A stretch of DNA of 64,000 bases from Comamonas terrigena NBRC 13299. Lineage in GTDB: Bacteria > Pseudomonadota > Gammaproteobacteria > Burkholderiales > Burkholderiaceae_C. Positions 26,928-38,550 of the stretch are shown here, piece by piece; position 1 is the stretch's first letter, and each line of letters starts with the position of its first letter. Below the pieces are notes generated by a model. The model was not told the DNA's origin and made no database searches. It worked only from the letters and a program-made list of their open reading frames with translations. The stretch spans positions 577,001 to 641,000 of the forward strand of contig NZ_AP019749.1 in NCBI RefSeq assembly GCF_006740045.1, read 5' to 3'. Both the position numbers and the translations under genes were made by a program.

Positions 26928-27722
26928 ATGGAGCGCGACTGCCTGCCCGATGGCGCTGCCGTCCCGTCGCCCCAGGAAACAGTGCGGGCCGAGCTGGCGG
27001 CCTGCCAGCAGCAACTGGCGCAGTTGCAGGACGCGCACGAAGGGCTGCTGCGTGCCGTCTCGCACGATCTGCGTGCGCCGCTGCGGCATCTGACCTCGTT
27101 TGCGCCGCTGCTGCGCGAGTCCGTGGAGCAACTGGCCGCGGCTGCACCCGGGGAGGCCGCAGATGAGGCCCAGGAATTTCTGGGCACCATGGAGCAGTCT
27201 GCCCACAAGATGGGCCGCATGCTGGATGCGCTGATGCAGCTGTCCCGCGCGGTGCGCCAGCCCTTGGATCCGCAGCCCGTGGATGTGTGTGGCGTGCTGC
27301 AGTCCTGCGCCGCCCGCAGCCTGCCACAGGGGGACACCGTGGCCTGGGAGCTGCCGGCCCAGCCTGCGCTGCTGCAGGCCGATCCCACCGCGCTGCACAC
27401 GGTGCTGGGCGAGCTGCTGGGCAATGCTGCCAAGTTCACCGCCCGGCAGATGCTGCCCCAGGTGCAGGTCAGCCTGTCCATGCCCGTTCCCCGCTTGTGG
27501 CGCATTGCCATCCGTGACCAGGGCGTGGGCTTTGAATCGTCCCGCATGGCGGTCAGCTGGCCGCCGTTCCAGCGCATGCACCGCGAGAACGACTTTGCCG
27601 GCATGGGCTGTGGCCTGGCCCTGGTGCACGCCCTGGCCCAGCGCCATGGCGCCAGCTTGCAGCTGCACTCCCGTCCCGGCGAAGGCTGCACGGCGGTGCT
27701 GGAGTGGCCGGCCGCGGGCTGA
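26928..27722 (+). CDS. Small soluble histidine kinase without a sensor domain
   Basis: This 264-aa cytoplasmic protein begins with a short coiled-coil-like stretch (about 17-40) and enters the dimerisation/phosphoacceptor helix at once: AVSHDLRAPLRHL with His46, the form typical of bacteriophytochrome-like kinases. The ATPase domain has LGELLGNAAKFTA (N box), RDQGVGF and GMGCGLALVHAL. There is no membrane span, PAS or GAF domain and no neighbouring response regulator, so input and partner are unknown. The ATG lies 3 bases after the glmU stop, so the two genes are almost certainly cotranscribed and coupled. Confidence 0.88.
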   Translation: MERDCLPDGAAVPSPQETVRAELAACQQQLAQLQDAHEGLLRAVSHDLRAPLRHLTSFAPLLRESVEQLAAAAPGEAADEAQEFLGTMEQSAHKMGRMLDALMQLSRAVRQPLDPQPVDVCGVLQSCAARSLPQGDTVAWELPAQPALLQADPTALHTVLGELLGNAAKFTARQMLPQVQVSLSMPVPRLWRIAIRDQGVGFESSRMAVSWPPFQRMHRENDFAGMGCGLALVHALAQRHGASLQLHSRPGEGCTAVLEWPAAG

Positions 27723-27822
27723 TTGATGTGACCGCGGTGGTGCCGCGTTCCTGCCGGGCAGTGCTGCATGGCATGGGATGCCTGGACCTTGCTAGCGCCC
27801 CGCGCACCCGCGGTGCGGGTGT

Positions 27823-28359
27823 TCAGCGGGGCAGGGTGTGCTGGTCGCCGCGGTCCGGCTCCGCTGCCAGCAGCGGCAGGTGCGGGCTGAACTTGGCGCG
27901 CTTGGTGGCGAAGAACGCCTTCACATTGCGCACATTGGCATGCTGGGCAAACAGGCGCTGTGACAGCGCCAGATAGGCCGGCATGTCCCAGCAATGCAGC
28001 ACCAGCATGAAGTCTGGTCCGGGCGAGACCCTCCAGCACTGCTGCACCGCATCTTCGGCTACGGCCAGGGCCTCGAAGGCGTCCAGCGCCTCGGCACTCT
28101 GGCGGTCCAGCGTGATTTCCACCAGCGCCTGCAGACCGTGGCCCAGCAGGCTGGCCGCCCGCTCGGGTTGCAGCACCGTCACCGAGCGTTCGATCAGACC
28201 CAGTGCATGCAGCCGGCGAACGCGGCGCAGGCAGGTGGGGGCCGACAGACCCAGCCGTTCAGCCAGTGTCTGGTTGCTCAGGCTGGCATCGCGCTGCAAG
28301 GTATCGAGCAACTGCAGGTCTGTGTAATCGAGTGTTTCGTTTTCTTTATTTTCTTTCAT
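27823..28359 (-). CDS. Lrp/AsnC-family transcriptional regulator
   Basis: This 178-aa protein has an N-terminal helix-turn-helix (LLDTLQRDASLSNQTLAERLGLSAPTCLRRVRRL) and an AsnC/RAM effector domain (LVEITLDRQSAEALDAFEALA ... GPDFMLVLHC). Such proteins bind amino acids and control amino-acid genes, often including their own. It is divergent from glmS, across a 137-base AT-rich gap that contains an inverted repeat, and could control itself, glmS or both. A 6-bp hairpin (27803-27817) lies after its stop, between it and the convergent kinase gene. The C-terminus is about 15 residues longer than typical. Confidence 0.92.
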   Translation of the reverse strand: MKENKENETLDYTDLQLLDTLQRDASLSNQTLAERLGLSAPTCLRRVRRLHALGLIERSVTVLQPERAASLLGHGLQALVEITLDRQSAEALDAFEALAVAEDAVQQCWRVSPGPDFMLVLHCWDMPAYLALSQRLFAQHANVRNVKAFFATKRAKFSPHLPLLAAEPDRGDQHTLPR

Positions 28360-28360
28360 T

Positions 28361-28388
28361 TGAAATTGATTATAGAAATTTAATTTCA
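28361..28388. promoter_or_regulatory. Inverted repeat between the Lrp-type gene and glmS (possible operator)
   Basis: TGAAATT (28361-28367) and AATTTCA (28382-28388) are perfect 7-bp arms 14 bases apart. They start 1 base upstream of the regulator's ATG in a strikingly AT-rich gap. Size and composition fit an Lrp-type operator. The glmS promoter must lie in the same gap; its ribosome site GGAG is at 28484-28487. Confidence 0.5.
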
Positions 28389-28496
28389 GAATCGATGTGG
28401 GGTGAAAGAAGTTTTCAAAAATTGCATTTTAGTTTTTTAAAAATTACTTTTTAAAGCTTCTAGCATTCGCCATCCTTTTGAACCGGAGCTTGTTTT

Positions 28497-30395
<1,899 letters not shown>

Positions 30396-30542
30396 GAGCC
30401 GCGACACCTCTTTCTGCTGGGACGGGCATCAGGCATCGGCGCTGTGCCCGCCTGGCAGACCACCCGCTGGCACAGCGCTGAGGCGACAGCGATGCCCCTG
30501 TGGGATCGGCGGGGCTTGCTGCGCTCTGCCGGGTCGATTCCA

Positions 30543-30668
30543 TCAGCGCTTTTGCACGCCTTCAGCAGTATGCGCGACAGCGCGCTCGATGTAGGTTCTT
30601 TGCTGCTCGGGTGAACCCACATCGAGTCCCAGCAATGCATGGGCTTGGGACGGGTCGCAATCATGGAC
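30543..30668 (-). pseudogene. Possible C-terminal coding remnant, unknown family
   Basis: Read on the minus strand, about 41 codons before a TGA at 30545-30543 give a protein-like sequence (VHDCDPSQAHALLGLDVGSP, then QQRTYIERAVAHTAEGVQKR). It has no start or ribosome site. A different frame just upstream reads MEFGDLEQPRDFTTV, so a frameshifted older gene is possible. I recognise no family. Confidence 0.3.
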
Positions 30669-30762
30669 GTGAAGACTCTCACCGTGGTGAAGTCTCTGGG
30701 CTGCTCCAGATCGCCAAATTCCATGCGGAGGATTTCTTGAAGAAAAGCATGGAAGTCATTCA

Positions 30763-30939
30763 GCGCGGGTGCTGGAGCCCTTCTACCGCCTGGAGCATTC
30801 GCGCAATGCGGATTCGGGCGGCATGGGTCTCGGCCTGTCCATTGCGCAGACCGTGGCGCATGCGCAGGGTGGCCAGTTGCTGCTGCGCAATGAGCCAGAG
30901 GGAGGCTTGGAGGTGACGCTGAAGCTGCCGCAACGGTGA
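30763..30939 (+). pseudogene. C-terminal fragment of a sensor histidine kinase
   Basis: In one frame this stretch reads ARVLEPFYRLEHSRNADSGG, then MGLGLSIAQTVAHAQGGQLL and ends EVTLKLPQR with a proper TGA stop. That is the F-box, G2 box and last strand of an EnvZ/OmpR-class HATPase domain. The phosphoacceptor domain, N box and everything upstream are absent, and no start codon or partner regulator is nearby. It is therefore the 3' end of a deleted gene. A terminator-like hairpin still follows it. Confidence 0.75.
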
Positions 30940-30956
30940 TGGCTTGGGGTGGCTGC

Positions 30957-30995
30957 GGCTGCGGTTTCAGCCTGTAGGCAGCCGGCTATTTTTTT
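30957..30995 (+). terminator. Terminator-like hairpin after the kinase remnant
   Basis: GGCTGC (30957-30962) and GCAGCC (30978-30983) pair across a 15-base loop. Seven T end the element (30989-30995). It probably once ended the deleted kinase operon. Confidence 0.5.
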
Positions 30996-31134
30996 GCCGT
31001 CGCTTGGAAGTTGCCGAGCGCGTTACGCCAAGAGCACCCAGGGTCTCACCTCCACGGCCTTCTTGCCCAGCAGGCGCGTCTCCATCCATCCTGCGTTTGG
31101 GGGCTGACAGGAGCTCTGAATCCTGTGTGTCGCT

Positions 31135-32112
31135 TCAGGCTTGCACCTCATCCGTGCGGTCTGCCAGACGCTTGGAGAGCACCGCGCAGACAAACAGCTG
31201 AATCTGGTGAAAAAGCATCAGAGGCAGCAGCAGCGTGCCCATGGAGCCGCCTATGAACAGTACCTGGGCCATGGGGACGCCCGTGGCCAGGCTCTTCTTG
31301 GAGCCGCAGAACAGGATGGTGATGCGGTCGGGGAGGTCAAAGCCCAGGCGGTGGCCCAGCCACCAGGTCGTGCCCAGCACCAGGGCCAGCAGCACGCAGC
31401 AGGCCAGGGCCAGCACCAGAATCTGCTGCAGTGGCAGCTGTGACCACAGGCCCTCGACCACGGCGCTGCTGAAGGCCGTGTAGACCACCAGGTAGATCGA
31501 GGTCTGGTCCACATGCTTGAGCACGGCCTTGCGGCGGTCCACCCAGGCGCCGATCCAGCGGCGCGCCAGCTGGCCCAGCACAAAAGGCAGCAGCAGCTGC
31601 AGCATGATCTTGAGCACGGCATCGCCAAACGGCAGGCTGTGCGCGCTCTGACCCAGCATCAGCAGCACCAGCAGGGGGGTGATGAAGATGCCCATCAGAC
31701 TGGATGTTGCGGCCGAGCAGATGGCCGCCGGGATGTTGCCGCGCGCGATCGAGGTGAAGGCGATGGACGACTGCACGGTCGAGGGCAGGGCGCTGAGGTA
31801 CAGCATGCCGCGGAACAGGTCCTGTCCCAGCAGGGGCAGCAGCACGGGCTTGAGCGCCAGCGTCAGCAGCGGAAAAAGCAGGAAGGTGCAGGCGAACACC
31901 AGCGAATGCAGGCGCCAGTGCCCCATGCCCTTGACAATGGCGTTCAGCGACAGCTTGGCTCCGTGCAGGAAGAACAGCAGGGCGATGGCCATGTTGGTCA
32001 CCGTGCTCGCATAGTCGGCATAGACACCGCGCACGGGCAGCACGCTGGCCAGCACCAGCATGGCCAGCAGGATGAGCATGAAATTGTCGGGGAGAAAACT
32101 AGGGCGTCGCAT
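31135..32112 (-). CDS. SBF-like (bile acid:Na+ symporter family) membrane transporter
   Basis: This 325-aa inner-membrane protein has nine or ten hydrophobic segments. It resembles the SBF-like branch of the bile-acid:sodium symporter family (YfeH-like): LSALPSTVQSSIAFTSIARGN is the conserved substrate/ion region, and ILFCGSKKSLATGVPMA the second crossover motif. The substrate is unknown; members move organic anions with sodium or protons. ATG is at 32112 (MRRPSFLPDNF). The AraC-type gene starts divergently 112 bases away and is the likely regulator. Confidence 0.88.
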   Translation of the reverse strand: MRRPSFLPDNFMLILLAMLVLASVLPVRGVYADYASTVTNMAIALLFFLHGAKLSLNAIVKGMGHWRLHSLVFACTFLLFPLLTLALKPVLLPLLGQDLFRGMLYLSALPSTVQSSIAFTSIARGNIPAAICSAATSSLMGIFITPLLVLLMLGQSAHSLPFGDAVLKIMLQLLLPFVLGQLARRWIGAWVDRRKAVLKHVDQTSIYLVVYTAFSSAVVEGLWSQLPLQQILVLALACCVLLALVLGTTWWLGHRLGFDLPDRITILFCGSKKSLATGVPMAQVLFIGGSMGTLLLPLMLFHQIQLFVCAVLSKRLADRTDEVQA

Positions 32113-32224
32113 GGCAGAGGCAGAAAGACAAAGCCGCAAGCGGATTGCGGCCAAAAGCGGCACGGGGCCGCGATGGGCCTCACTCTAGTACGCTAGAAAC
32201 TTTCCTGCTAACGACATCAGGCGT

Positions 32225-33034
32225 ATGAATATCGCTGAAACGACAAAACGCCGGGACCTGGCCTCGCGCCCCGTGCCCGTGCTGGCCCGGCTCCCGCGGA
32301 CCGTCTACGCCCGCGCCGAGCAGATGCAGCGCAAGGCCGCCACCGTGGCGCATGCCCACGACTGGGTGCAGTTCTCCTATGCCAGCCAGGGCGTGCTGCA
32401 GGTACAGACCCACCAGGGCCTGTTCATTGCGCCGCCGCAGTGGGCCATCCTGATTCCGCAGCAACTGGTGCACAGCGTGGTCAATGCGCCGCGCACCGAA
32501 ATTCGCAGCCTGTACATCGCGACCCCTGCTCTGCAGGACCTGGGAGGGGCGTGCCGGGTGCTGGAAGTGTCGCCGCTGCTGCGCGAGATGATCCGCCACT
32601 TTGCCACCTTGCCCGTGGAATATGCCGAGGAAGGGGCCGACGGGCGCCTGGTGCAGGTGCTGCTGGACCAGATCCATGCCGCGCCCCAGGCCGCACTGCG
32701 CCTGCCCTGGCCGGAGGACGAACGCCTGCGTGCCTGGTGCCGCCACCTGCTGGACGTGCCCGATGCCCCGCTGCAGCTGGCGCAGTGGAGCCAGGAGCTG
32801 GGGGTGTCCGAGCGTACGCTGGGCCGCTGGTTCCAGAGACAGACGCAGATGAGCTTTCGCCAATGGCGCCAACGCGCGCGCCTGCTGGCGGCCTTGCCCC
32901 AGTTGCAGGACCTGCAGAGCGTGACCGAGGTGGCCCTGGTCTGCGGCTATGACTCGACCTCGGCCTTCATCGCGGCGTTTCGCCAGCTGTTCGGACGTAC
33001 GCCGGGACAGTTGTTGCGTGCTGCTGCGGCCTGA
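32225..33034 (+). CDS. AraC/XylS-family transcriptional regulator
   Basis: This 269-aa protein has an N-terminal cupin-type sensor (AHAHDWVQFSYASQGVLQVQ, IPQQLVHSV) and a C-terminal double helix-turn-helix (LAQWSQELGVSERTLGRWFQ and VALVCGYDSTSAFIAAFRQLFGRTPGQ). The arrangement resembles NimR-type regulators, which control a divergent exporter. Here the divergent gene is the SBF-like transporter, a natural target. The effector is unknown. Confidence 0.9.
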   Translation: MNIAETTKRRDLASRPVPVLARLPRTVYARAEQMQRKAATVAHAHDWVQFSYASQGVLQVQTHQGLFIAPPQWAILIPQQLVHSVVNAPRTEIRSLYIATPALQDLGGACRVLEVSPLLREMIRHFATLPVEYAEEGADGRLVQVLLDQIHAAPQAALRLPWPEDERLRAWCRHLLDVPDAPLQLAQWSQELGVSERTLGRWFQRQTQMSFRQWRQRARLLAALPQLQDLQSVTEVALVCGYDSTSAFIAAFRQLFGRTPGQLLRAAAA

Positions 33035-33154
33035 ATCCGTCGTTTCTGGTGCTCTCCCTGCGTCGGTTCTTTCGCATTCGCAATTCAACGCTGCGTAGAC
33101 GCGACCGTTCCCCGCCAGGCAGAGCCGCATGCGGTGGTGCCCGTTGACGCCTGC

Positions 33155-33175
33155 GTCACCTGCCGTGTCACCTGC
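33155..33175 (+). repeat. Tandem GTCACCTGC repeat upstream of the Bug gene
   Basis: GTCACCTGC occurs at 33155-33163 and again at 33167-33175, a 12-base period, in the 283-base gap between the AraC-type gene and the Bug gene. It may be a regulator half-site pair. Nothing else is recognised in this gap except the strong ribosome site before the Bug gene. Confidence 0.3.
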
Positions 33176-33317
33176 AGGACGGCGCAAAAGGGTTTGCCCC
33201 ACGCACACCCGCTCCCGGGACACGCACTAATGCACCGGTGGATAGCAATTCGCACGCCGGCGGCGGCCTATCCGCCACGGGCGCCTGATCGCAAGCTGCT
33301 TGTACAAGGAGGTGCAC

Positions 33318-34316
33318 ATGGTGAAGTCGTGGAACCAGGCCGGCTGGATGGCATGGACGGTGGCTGTGGCGGCCGGATGGAGTGCCGGGGCCATGGCCGC
33401 GGAGACGTTTCCTTCCAAGCCCATCCGCATCGTGGTGGGCAATGCCGTGGGCGGTGTCGACGATATCTGGGCGCGCCGCTATGCACAGCAGATGAGCGAG
33501 CGGCTGCAGCAAACGGTGGTGGTGGACAACCGCCCCGGTGCATCAGGCACACTGGCGGCGATGGAGGTGCTCAAGGCCCCCAAGGATGGCTACACGCTGC
33601 TGTATGGTGGCATGGCTTCGCTGATCCAGTTTCCGTCGGCCGGTGGAACGGTGCGCTACAAGCCCAAGGAAGACTTCGAACCCGTGGCCATGGCCACGCT
33701 GGGCTATCCGGTGCTGACGGCGGGCAGCAACTCCTGGGCCAAGAGCATCCAGGACCTGGTGCACAAAGCCAAGGCCGCGCCAGCCAACGCGGATGCCTAT
33801 AGCTGCGGCACCAGCGGCCAGGCGGCCACCAGCCACTTTGCCTGCATGATGGTGGCCAAGGCCGTGGGCGCAGAGTTCAAGCCCGTGCCCTACAAAGGGG
33901 GCTCGTTGGCGGCCACGGATGCCGCTTCCGGGCATGTGGATTTTGCGGTGGGCTTCTACGGCGAGATCAGCCCGCTTACGCTGGGCAAGCGCCTGACGCC
34001 CCTGGTGGTGTTCAGTCCAAAGCGCTTTCCGTTGTACCCCGATACGCCAACGGTGAAAGAGGTGGGGCTGGAAGGACTGGAGATGGTCAGCTTCAGCGCC
34101 TTCTTTGCGCCCAAGGGCACGCCGGCCGAGGTGGTGCAGCGGCTCAATACCACCGTAATCCAGTCGTTCCATACGCCGCAGATGGAGCGCTGGTTGAGCG
34201 ATGCCGGAGCCTTCTACCAGGACATGTCTCCGGCCGAGCTCAAGGCGTTCTACTTCAAGGAAATCGACCTGTGGAAGCAGCGCTCGGTGGAGCACGGTAT
34301 CCGGGTGGAGCAGTGA
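33318..34316 (+). CDS. Tripartite-tricarboxylate-transporter receptor (TctC/Bug) family periplasmic protein
   Basis: This secreted solute-binding protein of the large Bug family is abundant in Bordetella and Comamonadaceae. ATG 33318 is chosen for the excellent AAGGAGG 6 bases upstream. A signal peptide ends GAMA-AETFPSKPIRIVV. Family features include VDNRPGASG, DGYTLLYGG, PYKGGSLAATDAASGHVDF and the LYPDTPTVKEVG motif. The mature protein of about 300 residues is of normal size. No TctA/TctB membrane genes are near, so it is an orphan receptor. The ligand is unknown. A strong terminator separates it from the convergent ABC cluster. Confidence 0.93.
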   Translation: MVKSWNQAGWMAWTVAVAAGWSAGAMAAETFPSKPIRIVVGNAVGGVDDIWARRYAQQMSERLQQTVVVDNRPGASGTLAAMEVLKAPKDGYTLLYGGMASLIQFPSAGGTVRYKPKEDFEPVAMATLGYPVLTAGSNSWAKSIQDLVHKAKAAPANADAYSCGTSGQAATSHFACMMVAKAVGAEFKPVPYKGGSLAATDAASGHVDFAVGFYGEISPLTLGKRLTPLVVFSPKRFPLYPDTPTVKEVGLEGLEMVSFSAFFAPKGTPAEVVQRLNTTVIQSFHTPQMERWLSDAGAFYQDMSPAELKAFYFKEIDLWKQRSVEHGIRVEQ

Positions 34317-34436
34317 GCGAGTGCGCAGCGTGTGGGAGCCTGGGCCGCGGAGGCTTTGAACCTGCTCCATGAGGCTGCCCCTCACTGCGGATTCGGGGGG
34401 CCTCGCGTCAGCCCTCTCCCAGTGGGTGTAATCATG

Positions 34437-34464
34437 AAAAAAGCGCTTCATCGGAGCGCTTTTT
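34437..34464. terminator. Bidirectional terminator between the Bug gene and the ABC operon
   Basis: AAAAAGCGCT and AGCGCTTTTT (34438-34447, 34455-34464) flank TCATCGG. A-runs and T-runs on both sides make it work in both directions, ending the Bug transcript and the ten-gene minus-strand operon. Confidence 0.88.
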
Positions 34465-34534
34465 CTTGGGCAGGGCGGTGGCAGGGACTGCGGTGTCAGG
34501 CAGGGTCCTGGCCATTGGGGCTGAAAAAATGTCT

Positions 34535-36163
<1,629 letters not shown>

Positions 36164-36221
36164 AGAAGGTCTTCGGAATTCAAACGGCGGAACATGCAAT
36201 ACAGCACATGCGGTCGGCGCA

Positions 36222-36986
36222 TCAGATGCGCTGGCCGCCACTGGCGTCGATGCGCTGCGCGGTCACCCAGCGGGCGGCATCGCTGGCAAGGAAAGCCACA
36301 ATGCCCGCGATGTCGTCTGGCTGGCCCACGCGGCCCAATGCCACGCTCTGGGCAATGACGGCCGCCTGCGCGGGGTCTCGGGCCCGGGTGTTCAAGTCGG
36401 TGGCGGTCGCACCGGGCAGCACCGCATTCACGGTGATGCCTCGCACGCCCAGTTCGCTGGCCAGCAACAGCGTCAGTGCTTCCAGCCCGGCCTTGGCGGG
36501 GGCGTAGACGCTCATCTCCGGATACGCGGCACGCGTGCCCATCGACGAGATGTTGATGATGCGCCCCCCGTCCCTCAGCACGGGCAGCAGGCGCTGGATC
36601 AGGAAGAACGGTGTTTTCAGGTTCACCTGCAGCACGTGGTCGAAATCGGCGGGCTGCACATCGGCAATGCGTGCCTTCAGGCCCACCCCGGCGTTGTTCA
36701 CCAGGATGTCCAGACCGCCAAGGCCAGCGGCCTGCAATTGCCCGGTGAGGGCATCGGCGAGCTGGTCCGCGCCTTGCGGGAGGCTCAGATCGGCGGCCAG
36801 CACCGATGCCTGGCCACCGATCTGCGCGATCTCGGCCTCCAGCGACCGGGCGGCATCGGCCGCCTGGTGATAGTGGATGAACACCTGCGCGCCCTGCTGA
36901 GCCAGCGCCAGGGCAATGCTGCGCCCGATGCCGCGGCTTGCGCCGGTGACCAGGGCCGTCTTGCCGCTGAGGTCAAAGCCGCTCAT
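36222..36986 (-). CDS. SDR-family NAD(P)-dependent oxidoreductase (FabG-like)
   Basis: This 254-aa classical short-chain dehydrogenase has the cofactor loop TGASRGIG at about 14-21, NNAGVG, the catalytic serine in NISSMG and the YAPAK Tyr-Lys pair. LPGATATDLNT and the C-terminal VTAQRIDASGGQRI close the fold. It probably oxidises or reduces a hydroxyl/keto group on the compound handled by this operon; the substrate is not inferable. Its ATG overlaps the ligase stop by 4 bases (ATGA), showing translational coupling. Confidence 0.92.
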   Translation of the reverse strand: MSGFDLSGKTALVTGASRGIGRSIALALAQQGAQVFIHYHQAADAARSLEAEIAQIGGQASVLAADLSLPQGADQLADALTGQLQAAGLGGLDILVNNAGVGLKARIADVQPADFDHVLQVNLKTPFFLIQRLLPVLRDGGRIINISSMGTRAAYPEMSVYAPAKAGLEALTLLLASELGVRGITVNAVLPGATATDLNTRARDPAQAAVIAQSVALGRVGQPDDIAGIVAFLASDAARWVTAQRIDASGGQRI

Positions 36987-38521
36987 GCCAGCACCTCCGT
37001 GCCGTGCTGGTGCCAGGCCTGGCGCTTTTCCAGATCGCGGGCCAACTGCACCAGGGCATGCCGGTCGACCTTGTTGGTGCCTGCCCAGGGCAGGTCCTGT
37101 ACAAAGCAGACGCGGCGTGGGTGCTGGTAGGCCGGGCCGTGTGCCAGTGCATGCTGCTTCAGCGTTTCCGCATCCACCGAAGTGCCTTCGCGCCGGACCA
37201 CAAAGGCCACGGGCACCTGCGCACGTTCCTCGTCGGGCAGCGGCACCACGCTGCACTGGGCCACGTCAGGGTGCTTTTCCAGCAGCTTCTCCACTTCCAC
37301 GGGGTAGATGTTCTCGCCCGCGCAGACAAACATGTCATCGGCGCGGCCGATGAAGTAGTAAAAGCCATCGACATCGCGGCGCATGACATCACCGCTGTAG
37401 TACCAGCCGTTCTGCAGCACCTGGGCGCTTTTCTCCGGGAGGTTGTGGTAGCCGGACAGCAGGGCCGGATTGCGCATCAGCAGCACCCCTTCGTCGTCGC
37501 TGGGGCCGTCCACCAGCCGCACCTGGGCCGGGTCGATGGGATGGCCCAAGGCCAGTCCGGGCGTCGGAATGCCGGCAGGGTGCGGTCCGAACACGGCGGG
37601 GCCGGCCTCCGTGGTGCCATAGCCATGCGTCACGCGGGCGTCGGGGAAGGCGTGCTGGATGCGCTGGAGCAGGTCCAGCGTCATGGGGGCCGAGCCCAGC
37701 ATGACCCGTTTGAGCGCGGAGAAGTCCCGTCCTTGCAGCTTGAGCGGATCCTTGATGATGCGCGCGAACATGGTCGGCACTGCCGTCAGCACCGTGATGC
37801 GGTAGCGCTCCAGCGCGTCGATGTAGGCATCCACATCGAACCCGGGCTGGATCACCAGCAGCCCATGCACGGCGAATGCGCGCTTGGACATGAAGAGTCC
37901 GTTCATGTGGAACAGCGGTTGTGCCAGCAGGTAGCGCGCCTGCACGGGGCCGGGCACTTCCGTGGTGGCCTGCAGCGCCCAGAGCTGGCCCGCATGCGTG
38001 AGCGGAACCCCCTTGGGCTTGCCGGTGGAGCCGGAGGTGTAGAGCATCTGCGCCACATCGTCGTGCGCCGGGCGCACACTGTCCAAGTCGGCAGGCACCA
38101 TGCGTGCGGTAAACCCATCGGGTCCGGCATCATCGAAATCGATCACCGGCACATGGCTTGCCAGCGCGGCACGGCGTGCGCCGTCGGTGAAGGCCAGCAC
38201 CACGTCGGCATCCTGCAGCACATATTCCAGAATCTCCGGCGACTGCTTGATGTTGATGGGCACGGCCACATGGCCGGCACGCATGATGCCGAAATAGGTG
38301 ATGAGGTATTCGGCGCGATTCAGCGAGGCGATCGCCACGCGCGAGCCTGGGGGAAATACCTGTTCCGTCAGCCAGCGGGCCACCCCGCCGGCCAGTGCGC
38401 GCACCTCCGCATGGCTGTAATGGCGCGGCAGGGCGGGTTCGCGCAGGTCGATGATGGCGGTGCTTTCCAGCGAAAGCGCGGGATCGTTGAGATCCCCCAG
38501 GTTGTAGCGGTGAGAGGTCAT
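36983..38521 (-). CDS. AMP-dependent acyl-CoA synthetase/ligase family protein
   Basis: This 512-aa adenylate-forming enzyme activates a carboxylic acid with ATP and normally transfers it to CoA. The AMP-binding loop is LYTSGSTGKPKG. Further motifs are HGYGTTEAGP, YYSGDVMRRDVDGFYYFIGR and GENIYPVEVEKLLEKH, and the C-terminal lysine region GTNKVDRHAL. It resembles CaiC and fatty or aromatic acyl-CoA ligases. ATG is at 38521 (MTSHRYNL). It lies between the permease gene (29 bases) and the SDR (4-base overlap), so the imported compound or its hydrolysis product is likely its acid substrate. Confidence 0.92.
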   Translation of the reverse strand: MTSHRYNLGDLNDPALSLESTAIIDLREPALPRHYSHAEVRALAGGVARWLTEQVFPPGSRVAIASLNRAEYLITYFGIMRAGHVAVPINIKQSPEILEYVLQDADVVLAFTDGARRAALASHVPVIDFDDAGPDGFTARMVPADLDSVRPAHDDVAQMLYTSGSTGKPKGVPLTHAGQLWALQATTEVPGPVQARYLLAQPLFHMNGLFMSKRAFAVHGLLVIQPGFDVDAYIDALERYRITVLTAVPTMFARIIKDPLKLQGRDFSALKRVMLGSAPMTLDLLQRIQHAFPDARVTHGYGTTEAGPAVFGPHPAGIPTPGLALGHPIDPAQVRLVDGPSDDEGVLLMRNPALLSGYHNLPEKSAQVLQNGWYYSGDVMRRDVDGFYYFIGRADDMFVCAGENIYPVEVEKLLEKHPDVAQCSVVPLPDEERAQVPVAFVVRREGTSVDAETLKQHALAHGPAYQHPRRVCFVQDLPWAGTNKVDRHALVQLARDLEKRQAWHQHGTEVLA

Positions 38522-38550
38522 GGTTCGAGGGTGGATGGAGCTGCTGCGCC

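Larger units (their letters stand above)
30396..31134. other. 739-base stretch of decayed sequence without an intact gene
   Basis: No convincing complete gene lies between glmS and the SBF-like transporter. The stretch holds a recognisable histidine-kinase tail (30763-30939), a possible small coding remnant on the minus strand (30543-30668) and a terminator-like hairpin (30957-30995). The rest, including 31000-31134, shows nothing I can interpret. Confidence 0.7.

Noticed and set aside
28360..28496. glmS ribozyme in the glmS leader.
   Set aside because: Only 137 AT-rich bases lie upstream and none of the conserved ribozyme core is visible; the ribozyme is typical of Gram-positive bacteria.
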